This document shows, piece after piece, positions 17,684-25,575 of a stretch of DNA of 64,000 nucleotides (within the stretch, counting starts at the first letter, position 1; each line of letters starts with the position of its first letter). The DNA is taken from contig NZ_QWGB01000005.1 in NCBI RefSeq assembly GCF_003576345.1, positions 992,001 to 1,056,000 of the forward strand, written 5' to 3'. Made by a program: the position numbers and the translations under genes. The DNA comes from Henriciella barbarensis. GTDB lineage: Bacteria; Pseudomonadota; Alphaproteobacteria; Caulobacterales; Hyphomonadaceae. A model generated the notes under the pieces. The model made no database searches and was not told where the DNA came from. It saw only the letters and a program-made list of their open reading frames with translations.

Positions 17684-18051
17684 TGACAGGCATTGATGAG
17701 AAAATTCGCCAGGGGATGAATGAGGATGACAGGGCTTTCCTGGCGTCGCTGGATGCAGAGCCGGGACTGTTCCAGCAGATGGGCGCCGCCTTTGCGGGGA
17801 CAATGAAGCTCTGGACAGTGTTTGCAGTGATATTGTCGCTCGTCTTCTTCGGACTTTCGATCTGGTCGGTCTTCGCCGTGTTCAATAGCGAGACCCCGGT
17901 TGAGGCGATTGGCTGGGCAGGCATCGGCCTTGCGGGCTTCATGGCGACGGGGTTCGTGAAGATCTGGTTCTGGCTGCGCATGAACCACCTCACCCTGCTG
18001 CGGGAGATGAAGATCATCGAGCTGCGCCTCGAGAGTCTGAACGCGAATTAA
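17683..18051 (+). CDS. DUF6768-like membrane protein coupled to the sigma factor
   Basis: The 122-residue protein has a soluble acidic N terminus (about residues 1-40), two membrane helices (about 44-68 and 75-97, with GFVKIWFWLRMNH at the end of the second) and a short charged coiled tail. The pattern fits DUF6768, a family I know as often encoded directly after ECF-type sigma factors. Position and overlap with the sigma gene suggest a membrane anchor or anti-sigma role. That is inference: no anti-sigma motif is recognisable. Confidence 0.75.
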   Translation: MTGIDEKIRQGMNEDDRAFLASLDAEPGLFQQMGAAFAGTMKLWTVFAVILSLVFFGLSIWSVFAVFNSETPVEAIGWAGIGLAGFMATGFVKIWFWLRMNHLTLLREMKIIELRLESLNAN

Positions 18052-18124
18052 GGAAGCCTGCGGAACAGGCAGGCGCGGCAGCCGTTTTTACCGGGTCACA
18101 AGCAGAATGCTGAAAGGACACACT

Positions 18125-18862
18125 ATGAAACGCACATTTCTGACTGCTACTGCCGCAATCGCACTGATGACCGCGCCTGCCATTGCACAGGCTGCCGATA
18201 CGGACATCGAGACCCAGACCGAGGCTGAGATTACGACCGACATTCCGGACGTACAGATCGAGGGCGACGTCGCATCTGACACGACGCTCGAAACTGAAAC
18301 CCCGACGGCCACCACGCCAAGCTGGGACGGCGATGCCGAGCTTGAGAACGATACGTTCAAGGATGGCGACGGCATGGGCGGCGAGTACTATGAGAGCGAA
18401 GAAGACGCGCTCGCCGATTCCGACCTCGAATCCGATACCGATGTCGAGGTTGAAACGCCCGATGCCGATGTGAACCTCGATGTCGAAACCGAGACTGAGT
18501 ACAATGACGAAGCGGCCGCAAAGCTGCAGATGAATGATCAGTACGGTTCGACCGAGACCTATGGTGATACCAAGGTCGCCGCAGATGTTTCAAGCGATCT
18601 GGACGATAGTGAACTTGCCGAGCTGAACTCGGAAAAGTCAGCCCAGATGGCCGCAACCACTGATGCCGAGATTGGTGTCGGCGGCCCCGAAGCCCAGGAT
18701 GAAGCAGACGCTGCTGCGCGGTATGGCGACATCAATCAGGTTGCCAATCCTGACGTCGATGTCGACGGCCTGACCGAATATGAAGAAGAGCAGATTGAAA
18801 AAGCCGGCGAAGACGCTGCGCAGGATATCGACAAGCTCGAGAAGGACAGCACCAAGTACTAG
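18125..18862 (+). CDS. Exported, extremely acidic Asp/Glu/Thr-rich protein
   Basis: The 245-residue protein starts with a signal peptide (MKRTFLTATAAIALMTAPAI, cleavage near AQA-A at about 23). The rest is almost free of hydrophobic runs and dominated by Asp, Glu, Thr, Ala and Val, with repeated short units such as DTDIET, DLESDTD and DVNLDVETETE. It looks intrinsically disordered and could bind divalent cations, but no EF-hand or RTX motif is seen. The ATG at 18125 follows GAAAGGACACACT. It lies 73 bp after the DUF6768 gene and ends at a strong terminator, so it may be in or next to the ECF regulon. I do not recognise a named family. Confidence 0.8.
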   Translation: MKRTFLTATAAIALMTAPAIAQAADTDIETQTEAEITTDIPDVQIEGDVASDTTLETETPTATTPSWDGDAELENDTFKDGDGMGGEYYESEEDALADSDLESDTDVEVETPDADVNLDVETETEYNDEAAAKLQMNDQYGSTETYGDTKVAADVSSDLDDSELAELNSEKSAQMAATTDAEIGVGGPEAQDEADAAARYGDINQVANPDVDVDGLTEYEEEQIEKAGEDAAQDIDKLEKDSTKY

Positions 18863-18884
18863 TGCCGTTCCTGACATGAAATCG

Positions 18885-18916
18885 GCCCCGCAGTGTAAAA
18901 GCTGCGGGGCTTTTTT
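18885..18916 (+). terminator. Rho-independent terminator after the acidic protein gene
   Basis: GCCCCGCAG (18885-18893) and CTGCGGGGC (18902-18910) form a perfect 9-bp stem with an 8-base loop, followed by six Ts. Confidence 0.92.
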
Positions 18917-18936
18917 ATGGGTGTTGCCCGCAAGGG

Positions 18937-19500
18937 CTAGGCCTCAAGTTCGACGTCCCAGTAAAGATAGTCCATCCAGGTTTCGTGAAGATGGTTAGGC
19001 GGGAAGCGGCGGCCGATTTCCTGAAGCTGGTAATTGGTCGGGCGGACCGGCTTTCGATGCGGGATCATACCTGCGTCCACTGGCATCCGTCCGCCTTTCT
19101 TGAGATTACAGGGCGAGCAGGCTGCGACGATGTTCGTCCAGCTGGTACGCCCACCGCGAGAGCGTGGCACGACGTGATCGAAGGTCAGCTCTTCGGGTGT
19201 GCCGCAATAGGCGCACTGGAAGCCATCGCGCAGGAAGACGTTGAAGCGGGTAAATGCGGGTGAACGGTCCTGCCGGACGAATTCACGAAGTGCGATGACG
19301 GAAGGAAGGCGCATCTCGAAACTTGGACTGCGCACGACGGTGTCATATTCGGCGATGATATCAACGCGGTCGAGAAAGACAGCTTTGACGACATCCTGCC
19401 AGGGCCAGAGCGATAGCGGATAATAGGAAAGGGGCCTGAAATCGGCGTTCAAAACGAGAGCGGGCCGCCCATTTGGCGGGTTAGTCAGGACCTCAGGCAT
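18937..19500 (-). CDS. HNH endonuclease
   Basis: The 187-residue protein has an HNH nuclease domain in its centre. CAYCGTPEELTFDHVVPRSR supplies the first Cys pair and the catalytic His, then a short segment reaches the Asn, and CSPCNLKKGGR gives the second Cys pair. The N-terminal ALVLNADFRPLSYYPLSLW motif is found in a widespread, stand-alone HNH family of bacterial chromosomes. The target is unknown, and nothing nearby suggests restriction-modification or phage. The start lies about 75 bp from a palindrome and GANTC sites that may regulate it. Confidence 0.9.
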   Translation of the reverse strand: MPEVLTNPPNGRPALVLNADFRPLSYYPLSLWPWQDVVKAVFLDRVDIIAEYDTVVRSPSFEMRLPSVIALREFVRQDRSPAFTRFNVFLRDGFQCAYCGTPEELTFDHVVPRSRGGRTSWTNIVAACSPCNLKKGGRMPVDAGMIPHRKPVRPTNYQLQEIGRRFPPNHLHETWMDYLYWDVELEA

Positions 19501-19575
19501 TGCAGCCTCCTCCCTGTCCCTCTGTGCGGCTGACGAAAATGTCAGTGAACACGCGCCTCCATCGGTTTTGTAGGG

Positions 19576-19614
19576 ATCATTAATGATTCCCGAATACGAG
19601 TTTATGACAGAATC
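19576..19614. promoter_or_regulatory. Palindrome and two GANTC sites upstream of the HNH gene
   Basis: ATCATTAATGAT at 19576-19587 is a perfect 12-bp palindrome, extendable with one mismatch to 16 paired positions. GANTC sites, the CcrM methylation motif, occur at 19585-19589 (overlapping the palindrome) and 19610-19614. The cluster lies 76-114 bp upstream of the HNH start. An operator, possibly methylation-sensitive, is plausible. Confidence 0.4.
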
Positions 19615-19671
19615 CGGGTTTGGCTAGCGTGTATGCGCAATCGGTCGCGGATCAGCCCGATTAAGTCTATA

Positions 19672-20322
19672 TCAGGCATCCAGTCCGCCGCTTGCCGAAT
19701 ACGCTTTTGCGCGCTCTGCATTGATCCAACCCCACAAGAGATGGGCGGCGACGCCGCGCCACGGACGCCAGGCCTCGGCGAGCTCCGTAAACGCTTTCGG
19801 CGCGTAGCGCTCTTCATGGCCACTGAGCTGTCTATAGGCCTCCATGAGGCCGACATCGGCAATGGGAAAGGCGTCGAGGCGGCCACAATAGAGAAGGAAA
19901 AGATCGGCCGTCCAAGGGCCGATGCCTTTGACGGCGAGAAGCTCGGCGCGGGCAGCCTCGATCTCTGCATGGTAGACGCGTGTGAGGTCCAGCGCGCCCG
20001 TATCTACGGCAGTCGCGATGGATTTGAGATGGCCGACCTTGGGCCGTGACAGACCGCAACCTCTCAGCGTGTCCTCGCTGGCGTCAAGGACCGAGTCGGG
20101 CGTGACCTCCCCAAGTTCTGCTTCGACGCGGCCCCAGATCGTGGCAGCGGCCTTGGTCGTGATCTGCTGGAAGGCGATCATGCGGGCGATGGTGTGATAG
20201 CCGGGCGGGCTGTAGCGCCAGTCGGGCAGACCGGTGACCGCGAAGGCAGCGGCGAAGGCAGGGTCCCGGACCATGAGTTCTTCACAGGCCTGCTGGAGTG
20301 TCTCTTTCGACGGTTTCGACAT
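19672..20322 (-). CDS. DNA-3-methyladenine glycosylase (AlkA-like, HhH-GPD)
   Basis: The enzyme removes alkylated bases in base-excision repair. The 216-residue protein has the HhH-GPD fold. The helix-hairpin-helix reads LLAVKGIGPWTADLFLLYC near residues 130-150, followed by FPIADVGL, whose Asp is the catalytic residue in AlkA. There is no N-terminal AlkA domain, matching the shorter bacterial/Mag1-like type. It is transcribed towards the HNH gene, from a region shared with the divergent HD-domain gene. Confidence 0.9.
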   Translation of the reverse strand: MSKPSKETLQQACEELMVRDPAFAAAFAVTGLPDWRYSPPGYHTIARMIAFQQITTKAAATIWGRVEAELGEVTPDSVLDASEDTLRGCGLSRPKVGHLKSIATAVDTGALDLTRVYHAEIEAARAELLAVKGIGPWTADLFLLYCGRLDAFPIADVGLMEAYRQLSGHEERYAPKAFTELAEAWRPWRGVAAHLLWGWINAERAKAYSASGGLDA

Positions 20323-20411
20323 GGGGCACTCCGCAGCTCAGGACTGACTGTTAGCCTATCGCATCAAATTATGCCCGGCGAGCGGCGGTCGGCCCGGCCC
20401 TCTGGAAATCT

Positions 20412-20440
20412 TTGACCGCCTCCAATCATACGCGTATCCT
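20412..20440 (+). promoter_or_regulatory. Promoter for the HD-domain gene
   Basis: TTGACC (20412-20417) and TATCCT (20435-20440) are separated by exactly 17 bases. The start codon follows 30 bp further on, behind a GGAGGAGACAGC ribosome-binding site. Confidence 0.55.
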
Positions 20441-20470
20441 GCGAAGTGAAAAGAAAACGGAGGAGACAGC

Positions 20471-21076
20471 ATGGCAGACGGACACGGCGCGGGCGGACAG
20501 GCCCAGTTTCGCGAGATGATGGAAGGCACGAAGGAGGATTGGGAAATCATCTCCGAGCATTCGCGTATCTTCAATAAGGGCCTCGCCAAGCGCGTACTCG
20601 ACCATCTTCGCCTTCTCGATGGTGACTTTGGCGGCTTTCCTGTCGACCGGCTGGAGCATTCGCTGCAGACGGCGACCCGTGCCCACCGCGACGGGCGGGA
20701 TGAGGAATATGTCGTCTGCGCGCTGCTGCACGATATCGGTGACACGCTGGGCAGCATGAACCACCCGGATGTGGCGGCTGCGATCCTCAAGCCTTTCGTA
20801 TCAGAGGAAAATCTCTGGATGGTGGCCAATCACGGCGTCTTCCAAGGCTATTACTTCTTTGAGCATCTCGGTCTCGACAGGAACATGCGCGACCAGTTCA
20901 AGGACAATCCACACTTCCAGCGCTGCGCGGAGTTCTGCCACAAGTACGATCAGAAGGCGTTTGACCCCGAGTATCAGAGCGAGCCGCTGGAGTTCTTTGA
21001 GCCGATGGTGGAGCGCGTCTTCTCCAAGCCGAAGAATTCGATCTATCTGCGCAAGACTGAAGAGGCGTCGGCGTAG
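20471..21076 (+). CDS. HD-domain protein resembling PhnZ/COG4341 diiron enzymes
   Basis: The 201-residue protein has a single HD domain. The ligand pattern is H63 (LEHSLQTATRAH), H87-D88 (ALLHDIGD), H98 (NHPD), H121 (VANHGVF) and probably D160 (KYDQKAFD). This six-ligand set and its 24-residue first spacing match PhnZ-type HD enzymes, which hold a mixed-valence diiron site and oxidise organophosphonates, better than ordinary phosphohydrolases with one metal. No phosphonate uptake or phn gene lies near, so the substrate is unknown. It has its own promoter and is followed by a hairpin shared with the convergent plsC gene. Confidence 0.8.
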   Translation: MADGHGAGGQAQFREMMEGTKEDWEIISEHSRIFNKGLAKRVLDHLRLLDGDFGGFPVDRLEHSLQTATRAHRDGRDEEYVVCALLHDIGDTLGSMNHPDVAAAILKPFVSEENLWMVANHGVFQGYYFFEHLGLDRNMRDQFKDNPHFQRCAEFCHKYDQKAFDPEYQSEPLEFFEPMVERVFSKPKNSIYLRKTEEASA

Positions 21077-21101
21077 GAGCTGCGCCTTTGTTTCTGCTAT
21101 C

Positions 21102-21149
21102 AACGGCCGTGTGATTCGACTTCGCTCACCATGCGGCCGTTTTGCTTTT
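21102..21149. terminator. Hairpin with REP-like core between convergent genes (copy C), probable terminator
   Basis: AACGGCCG (21102-21109) pairs with CGGCCGTT (21134-21141), followed by TTGCTTTTA. Inside it a second stem GTGA (21111-21114) / TCAC (21126-21129) encloses TTCGACTTCGC. The core TTCGACTTCGCTCA (21115-21128) recurs at 42368-42436 in another convergent gap. Confidence 0.55.
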
Positions 21150-21900
21150 ACGTGTTGAGATCAGCGCGCGTGCGGCCCTGCGTGGCGAGGCCTTCGTCCA
21201 GCAGGGCGTCTGAGACCGCTTCCAGTTCGCTCTGCAGTCTGGCGAATATCTCCTTGCGATTGAGGCCAGCCGGGATTGGGGGCAGGGCTTCGTAGACAAC
21301 AAGGCCGGGCTTGCGGACCATGCCGCGCGGCTTCCAGCACAGACCGGAATTCGTCGCGAGCGGGACGACTGGCACCTCAAGCTGGTTGTAGAGCGCGGTG
21401 ACGCCTGCGGACTTGTAGGCCGGGGCTGCCCCAGCGGGCTGGCGGGTGCCTTCCGGATAGATGAGGACCTGGCGGCCCTGTTCGGTGCGGGCTTTCGCCT
21501 CGCGCAGCATCTTTTTCAGCGTCTTCGATGTGCCGCCTCGGTCGATGGGGATCATCCTTGTCTTGAGGGCATACCAGCCGAGCGCAGGATACCAGAGCAA
21601 TTCGCGCTTCAGGATGATGGCCGGATCCGAGAACAGTAGGAACGGGATGAACACGTCCAGCATGGCCTGGTGCTTGCCAGCGATGAGGACGGGGCCCTGC
21701 GGGATGTGTTCGCGTCCGCGCAGCTCGACCTTGATGCCGCAAAGAAGGCGAAGGCCCACGCGTACATATTGGGCGTAGAGCCGAATGGCGGCCACGGCGA
21801 ATTTGCGCGGCAGGAGCAGCGTCGGCAGGCAGGTGATGCCGATAACGGCCATGCCGCCATAGAGCCAGATGACGAACAGGAATGAGCGCACAGCGTTCAA
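21148..21900 (-). CDS. plsC: 1-acyl-sn-glycerol-3-phosphate acyltransferase
   Basis: PlsC acylates lysophosphatidic acid to phosphatidic acid at the membrane. The protein, 250 residues from the TTG at 21900, begins with a membrane helix. It then has motif I GKHQAMLDVF (His-x4-Asp near residues 80-85), motif II around MIPIDRGG, motif III YPEGTR and motif IV VPVVPLATNSG. The TTG overlaps the ftsX stop (TTGA) and has a GAGGAG ribosome-binding site, so it is translationally coupled to ftsX. A longer reading to 21999 is an Arg/Cys-rich extension that looks non-coding. Confidence 0.92.
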   Translation of the reverse strand: MNAVRSFLFVIWLYGGMAVIGITCLPTLLLPRKFAVAAIRLYAQYVRVGLRLLCGIKVELRGREHIPQGPVLIAGKHQAMLDVFIPFLLFSDPAIILKRELLWYPALGWYALKTRMIPIDRGGTSKTLKKMLREAKARTEQGRQVLIYPEGTRQPAGAAPAYKSAGVTALYNQLEVPVVPLATNSGLCWKPRGMVRKPGLVVYEALPPIPAGLNRKEIFARLQSELEAVSDALLDEGLATQGRTRADLNT

Positions 21901-22769
21901 AGTGAACTCCTCAGCGAGCGGCCAACAGTGACCCGCGCAGCGATACGGGCCGCGAGCGCGCCTGCGATAGGAGAGACGGCCAGAATGATGAGGTCCCACT
22001 GGTCGAGGGACAGCTTTGGTAGAAGCTCACTCGGCGCGCTGGAGCTTTGCGCCGAGAAGACGATGATAGCGGTGACGGCGAGCGCGGCCACCGACCCCGC
22101 CGCGCCAGCCTTGAGACCGAGGAGCCAGAACCGGCGCTCAAACAAACGTGCGATAAAGCGGTCTTCAGCCCCCGCGAGATGCAGAACATCGACAATATCC
22201 TTGCGCGCGAGAAGGGCCGCATGGGTCGCGAAGGCGATGACGGAAATGGCGGTCATGGTGAGAAGCAGCACGGTGCCAATGGCGGCGATGCGCAGTGTGC
22301 CGAGGGCTTTGCGCACTTCAGCGGCGTAGGCCGAATGCGTATCGGCGCGGCCGTTAACGCCCGCCTCGGCAAGAGTTGCGTCGATCTCGGCGGCGAGCGC
22401 AGTCGTGTCGCCTTCGGCATCGACTGCGATCAGAAGCGGTAGCGGAATGCCATCCGGTATGCCGCCGGGGCCAAAGCTGGGTGAGAGCAGCTCATCGAGT
22501 TCGTCATCAGTCAGCACATGGGCCCGTTCCACGCCGGGTAGCGCCTCTATGAGCTCTGCGGCCGTTTCGGCGCCGCGCCTGTCCGTGTCGCTGACGAGAA
22601 CCGTCATTTCGCCTTCGACCTGCGCGGTCCAGGCTTCTGCAGCGGTATAGGTGCCGCGCGCAACGAGGGTGGCGAGCACGGCCAGAAAGCAGAGTGCCGC
22701 CACCACGAAGAACAGCGCAGCCTCGCGCGCATCGCTTTCAGGCAGGAGGGGGTTCATCTTGATATTCAT
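21897..22769 (-). CDS. ftsX: Cell division permease-like protein FtsX
   Basis: FtsX is the membrane subunit of FtsEX, which relays ATP hydrolysis in the cytoplasm to EnvC-type activators in the periplasm. The 290-residue protein has a first membrane helix near residue 20-40, an extracytoplasmic domain (about 40-160) and three later helices, the standard FtsX topology. The start overlaps the ftsE stop by 4 bp (ATGA). An envC-like gene is also in this window (28887-30119), which fits an intact FtsEX-EnvC pathway. Confidence 0.92.
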   Translation of the reverse strand: MNIKMNPLLPESDAREAALFFVVAALCFLAVLATLVARGTYTAAEAWTAQVEGEMTVLVSDTDRRGAETAAELIEALPGVERAHVLTDDELDELLSPSFGPGGIPDGIPLPLLIAVDAEGDTTALAAEIDATLAEAGVNGRADTHSAYAAEVRKALGTLRIAAIGTVLLLTMTAISVIAFATHAALLARKDIVDVLHLAGAEDRFIARLFERRFWLLGLKAGAAGSVAALAVTAIIVFSAQSSSAPSELLPKLSLDQWDLIILAVSPIAGALAARIAARVTVGRSLRSSL

Positions 22770-23479
22770 GCCTGCTCGTAAGCGGTGTCTGCGAAAAGCA
22801 ACCCGTCCTGAAGCTTCAGCACCGGCGCTTTGAACTCGCGTATGATATGCATGTCGTGCGTGGCGATGATGACCGTTGTGTTGAGACGGCGGTTCAGCTC
22901 TATGAAGAGACGGAAGATCCGGCGCGCCATGTCCGGATCGACATTACCTGTCGGCTCATCAGCTATGAGGATATCGGGCTTGTTGATGAGCGCGCGGGCA
23001 ATGGCGAGGCGCTGCTGTTCGCCGCCCGAAAGGGCCGGAGGGAAGGCGTGAATACGCTCGCCGAGGCCGACCCAGCGTACAAGATCAACGACTTCGTCGC
23101 GGTAATCTTCAGGCTTTTCACCGCTGACCCGCAGCGGCAGGGCGACATTCTCGAAAGCGGTGAGGTGGTCGAGCAGGCGGAAGTCCTGAAAGACGACACC
23201 GATGCGGCGGCGAAGCGCCGAGAGCTGGTTGCGGGACATGTCGGCAGTGCGCTGGCCGAACAGGCGCACTTCGCCAGATGTCGGCGCATGGGCGAGGTAG
23301 AGAAGCTTCAGAAGGGATGATTTGCCGGCGCCCGATGGTCCGGTCAGGAAGTTGAACGTGCCGGGTTTCAGGCGAATATCGATGTCGGTCAGGATATCGT
23401 CAGCCGTGTCGTAGCGAAGGCTGACGCCATTCAGCTCAACGGCCGGTTCAGTGGCAAGAGGCGCGCCCGCCTGGGTCAT
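22766..23479 (-). CDS. ftsE: Cell division ATP-binding protein FtsE
   Basis: This is the ABC ATPase of FtsEX. The 237-residue protein (ATG at 23479 behind AAAGGAAG) has Walker A GPSGAGKSSLLKL near residue 49-60, the Q-loop in VVFQDFRLLDHLTAFENVAL, signature LSGGEQQRLAIARAL, Walker B ILIADEPTGNVD and the H-loop in IIATHDMHII. FtsE heads the ftsE-ftsX-plsC operon and is divergent from a zinc-ribbon protein gene. Confidence 0.95.
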   Translation of the reverse strand: MTQAGAPLATEPAVELNGVSLRYDTADDILTDIDIRLKPGTFNFLTGPSGAGKSSLLKLLYLAHAPTSGEVRLFGQRTADMSRNQLSALRRRIGVVFQDFRLLDHLTAFENVALPLRVSGEKPEDYRDEVVDLVRWVGLGERIHAFPPALSGGEQQRLAIARALINKPDILIADEPTGNVDPDMARRIFRLFIELNRRLNTTVIIATHDMHIIREFKAPVLKLQDGLLFADTAYEQA

Positions 23480-23545
23480 CAGCTTCCTTTCGTATCCGCA
23501 GCGGTCCAATCGACTATTTCAGAGAATTGCGCGAAACTCCAAGCC

Positions 23546-24235
23546 ATGATTCTCACCTGTCCGAACTGCGAGACCCAGTATTTCGCGCACGACTCCACGA
23601 TCGGTGAGGCCGGGCGCACGGTGAAGTGCGCCGCTTGCGACCATAGCTGGTTTGTCGGTCAGGGCGAGGGTCTGGCGGCTGCTTCCGGGCGTGGGGCGCA
23701 TGAAGCCTATCGCAAACGGGTGCGCGACCGCAAAACCCGCGCGAGCAGGATGGCGGCTATCGTGTCATGGGCGGTGGCGGCATGTTTCCTCGTCGGTGTT
23801 CTGGGCGGAGCTGTCCTGATGCGGAGCCGGGTGGTGGAAGCCTGGCCGCAGAGCGCCTCGGCCTTCAGTGCGCTCGGCATGAAAGTGAACCGGTTCGGCG
23901 TCGAATTCGCTTCAGAGGATGCTGAACGCTTCCTCGATGGGACGCTGCCCGTGCTGGAGATCAGCGGTGAGGTGCGCAATTTCACCAAACGGCCACGGCG
24001 CGCGCCGCTTGTCGAGGTGCGCCTGCTTGACGATGATGGGGTACATATCGCCACCTATTATGCGGCGGTCGCGCAAGCGGAGATCGCTCCCGGAGAGACT
24101 GCAGGCTTTTCGAAACGGATAGAGAACCCGCCTTTTGAAGCTTTCCAGCTGGAACTTGGCCTTGTGGACGAGGGCGAGGCTGGGCTTGAAAGCGCGCAGG
24201 CAAACGTCACACCAGATCTCGGCGGTAATCCATGA
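23546..24235 (+). CDS. Zinc-ribbon / DUF3426-type single-pass membrane protein
   Basis: The 229-residue protein has an N-terminal MJ0042-type zinc ribbon with cysteines at 5, 8, 28 and 31 (CPNC and CAAC). A basic linker follows, then one membrane helix (about 71-93) and a periplasmic domain with ISGEVRNFTKRPRRAPLVEV and GETAGFSKRIENPP, the pattern of DUF3426 or FxLYD-like beta domains. Such proteins are common beside ftsE in alphaproteobacteria, but their role is unknown. Its stop overlaps the next gene (ATGA). Confidence 0.85.
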   Translation: MILTCPNCETQYFAHDSTIGEAGRTVKCAACDHSWFVGQGEGLAAASGRGAHEAYRKRVRDRKTRASRMAAIVSWAVAACFLVGVLGGAVLMRSRVVEAWPQSASAFSALGMKVNRFGVEFASEDAERFLDGTLPVLEISGEVRNFTKRPRRAPLVEVRLLDDDGVHIATYYAAVAQAEIAPGETAGFSKRIENPPFEAFQLELGLVDEGEAGLESAQANVTPDLGGNP

Positions 24236-24765
24236 GCCAGAACACTCCTGAAATCGATATTGTCCTGAACGAGGACGAGCTGATGGCCATGGTCGACCAG
24301 CTGGCAGAGACGCTGGCCCCCCGGCTTCAGGGCGAATGGACCGCGATCAATATCCTGATCGGCGCGACGCCCTTCACCAGTGACCTCATGAAAGCGCTGG
24401 CGCGGCGGAATATCCACCCGGTCCTCGATGCGCTCTGGCTGGAAAGCTACCGCGATGCGCGCGAAAGCTCCGGCCGGGTGAATGTGCGCGCGGACATTAC
24501 CCGCCCTGTGACCGGGCGCGGTGTGCTGCTGATCGACGATGTGTTCGATACGGGCCGCACGCTCGCCTTTGCGCGCCAGCACTTGATGACGAAAGGTGCG
24601 CGTGAAGTGATCACCGTTGCGCTCGCGCGCAAGCCATCAGCGCCGGCCGGGCCAGAAAATGTCGATTACTACGCCTTTGAGGCGCCTGAGCGCTTCCTCG
24701 TCGGCTATGGTATGGACGATAGGGGTCTCTACCGGGGACTGCCATTCGTCGGCGCTCTCGACTGA
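24232..24765 (+). CDS. Hypoxanthine(-guanine) phosphoribosyltransferase-type enzyme
   Basis: The 177-residue type I phosphoribosyltransferase would salvage purine bases with PRPP. The PRPP loop VLLIDDVFDTGRTL lies near residues 98-111, and an aromatic Tyr-Tyr-Ala-Phe stretch near 143-148 may stack on the base. The residues after it (ERFLVGYGMDDRGLYRGLPF) match the Hpt C terminus. It is translationally coupled to the zinc-ribbon gene. The exact base specificity cannot be read from the sequence. Confidence 0.88.
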   Translation: MSQNTPEIDIVLNEDELMAMVDQLAETLAPRLQGEWTAINILIGATPFTSDLMKALARRNIHPVLDALWLESYRDARESSGRVNVRADITRPVTGRGVLLIDDVFDTGRTLAFARQHLMTKGAREVITVALARKPSAPAGPENVDYYAFEAPERFLVGYGMDDRGLYRGLPFVGALD

Positions 24766-25575
24766 TCACATGACGGGCTGAGGCTCGTTGGCAGGCGCCT
24801 GATCTGTCAACTTGCTGTCCAGCCAACCCAGAATGTCAGCAACAACCTTGTCAGTGCCCGGCTCGTCGACAATCCAGTGGGCGTGCCGGGGGTACTCGAT
24901 ATAATCGCCGGGTACACCTGCGCCCTTATACTTCTGGCCGACGCGGCGGACGGCCTTGATCGGCGTCGCGCGATCCTTGCCAGCGCCGATGGTCAGCGTC
25001 GGGATGGTGACGGTCTTCTCGTCAATCGGAGAAGGTTCAGTCAGGTCACGATAGACCTTTCCTGAATCGAAGCGCGCCTGCGCATAGATTTCGTCATGTC
25101 GGCTCTTTGGGACTTCATTCATCACGCCCCAGCGGAAGCCGAACTTGCCGACCTTGTAACTGTTCTCGGGAATGTTCTTTCGACCTGCCTTCAGAATACT
25201 CCAGAACGTGATCATGAGGCGCAAATCCTGCACCTGGCATTCAGGGGTCTGCGCTGGCGTGAGGAAGATGGCGGCAGCCGCGTCGCCGCGTGCGGCAAGG
25301 TTCTGCGCGATGAGGCCGCCCATGGAATGACCCATGACGACAGGCTTCTCACCGGTCTCTGCCTCGATCTCGCGCGCTTTTGCCGACATCGCCTCGACAT
25401 AGTCGGTCAGGGTGAGGTCCTTCAGGCTTTGGGGCGGGTCAGTTATGGTTCGCTGGTCTTCAAACAGGGTGGGCGCTTCGACCCGCCACCCAGCCGCTTC
25501 GAAGGCGCGGCGCATCGCATTCCAGGCTTCGCCGCCGCAGCCAACGCCGTGGATCATCAGTATTGTCCGGCTCAT
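24766..25575 (-). CDS. Alpha/beta hydrolase
   Basis: The 269-residue protein has an alpha/beta hydrolase fold. The N-terminal strand MSRTILMIHGVGCGGEAW carries the oxyanion HG, the nucleophile elbow is GHSMGG with Ser near residue 105, an acidic residue probably lies in the GAGKDRATP loop, and the catalytic His is in YPRHAHWIVDEPG near 243. No substrate can be assigned. The start overlaps the rppH stop by 4 bp, so it is the last gene of the envC-ctpA-deacetylase-rppH operon. It abuts the convergent hpt-like gene. Confidence 0.88.
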   Translation of the reverse strand: MSRTILMIHGVGCGGEAWNAMRRAFEAAGWRVEAPTLFEDQRTITDPPQSLKDLTLTDYVEAMSAKAREIEAETGEKPVVMGHSMGGLIAQNLAARGDAAAAIFLTPAQTPECQVQDLRLMITFWSILKAGRKNIPENSYKVGKFGFRWGVMNEVPKSRHDEIYAQARFDSGKVYRDLTEPSPIDEKTVTIPTLTIGAGKDRATPIKAVRRVGQKYKGAGVPGDYIEYPRHAHWIVDEPGTDKVVADILGWLDSKLTDQAPANEPQPVM

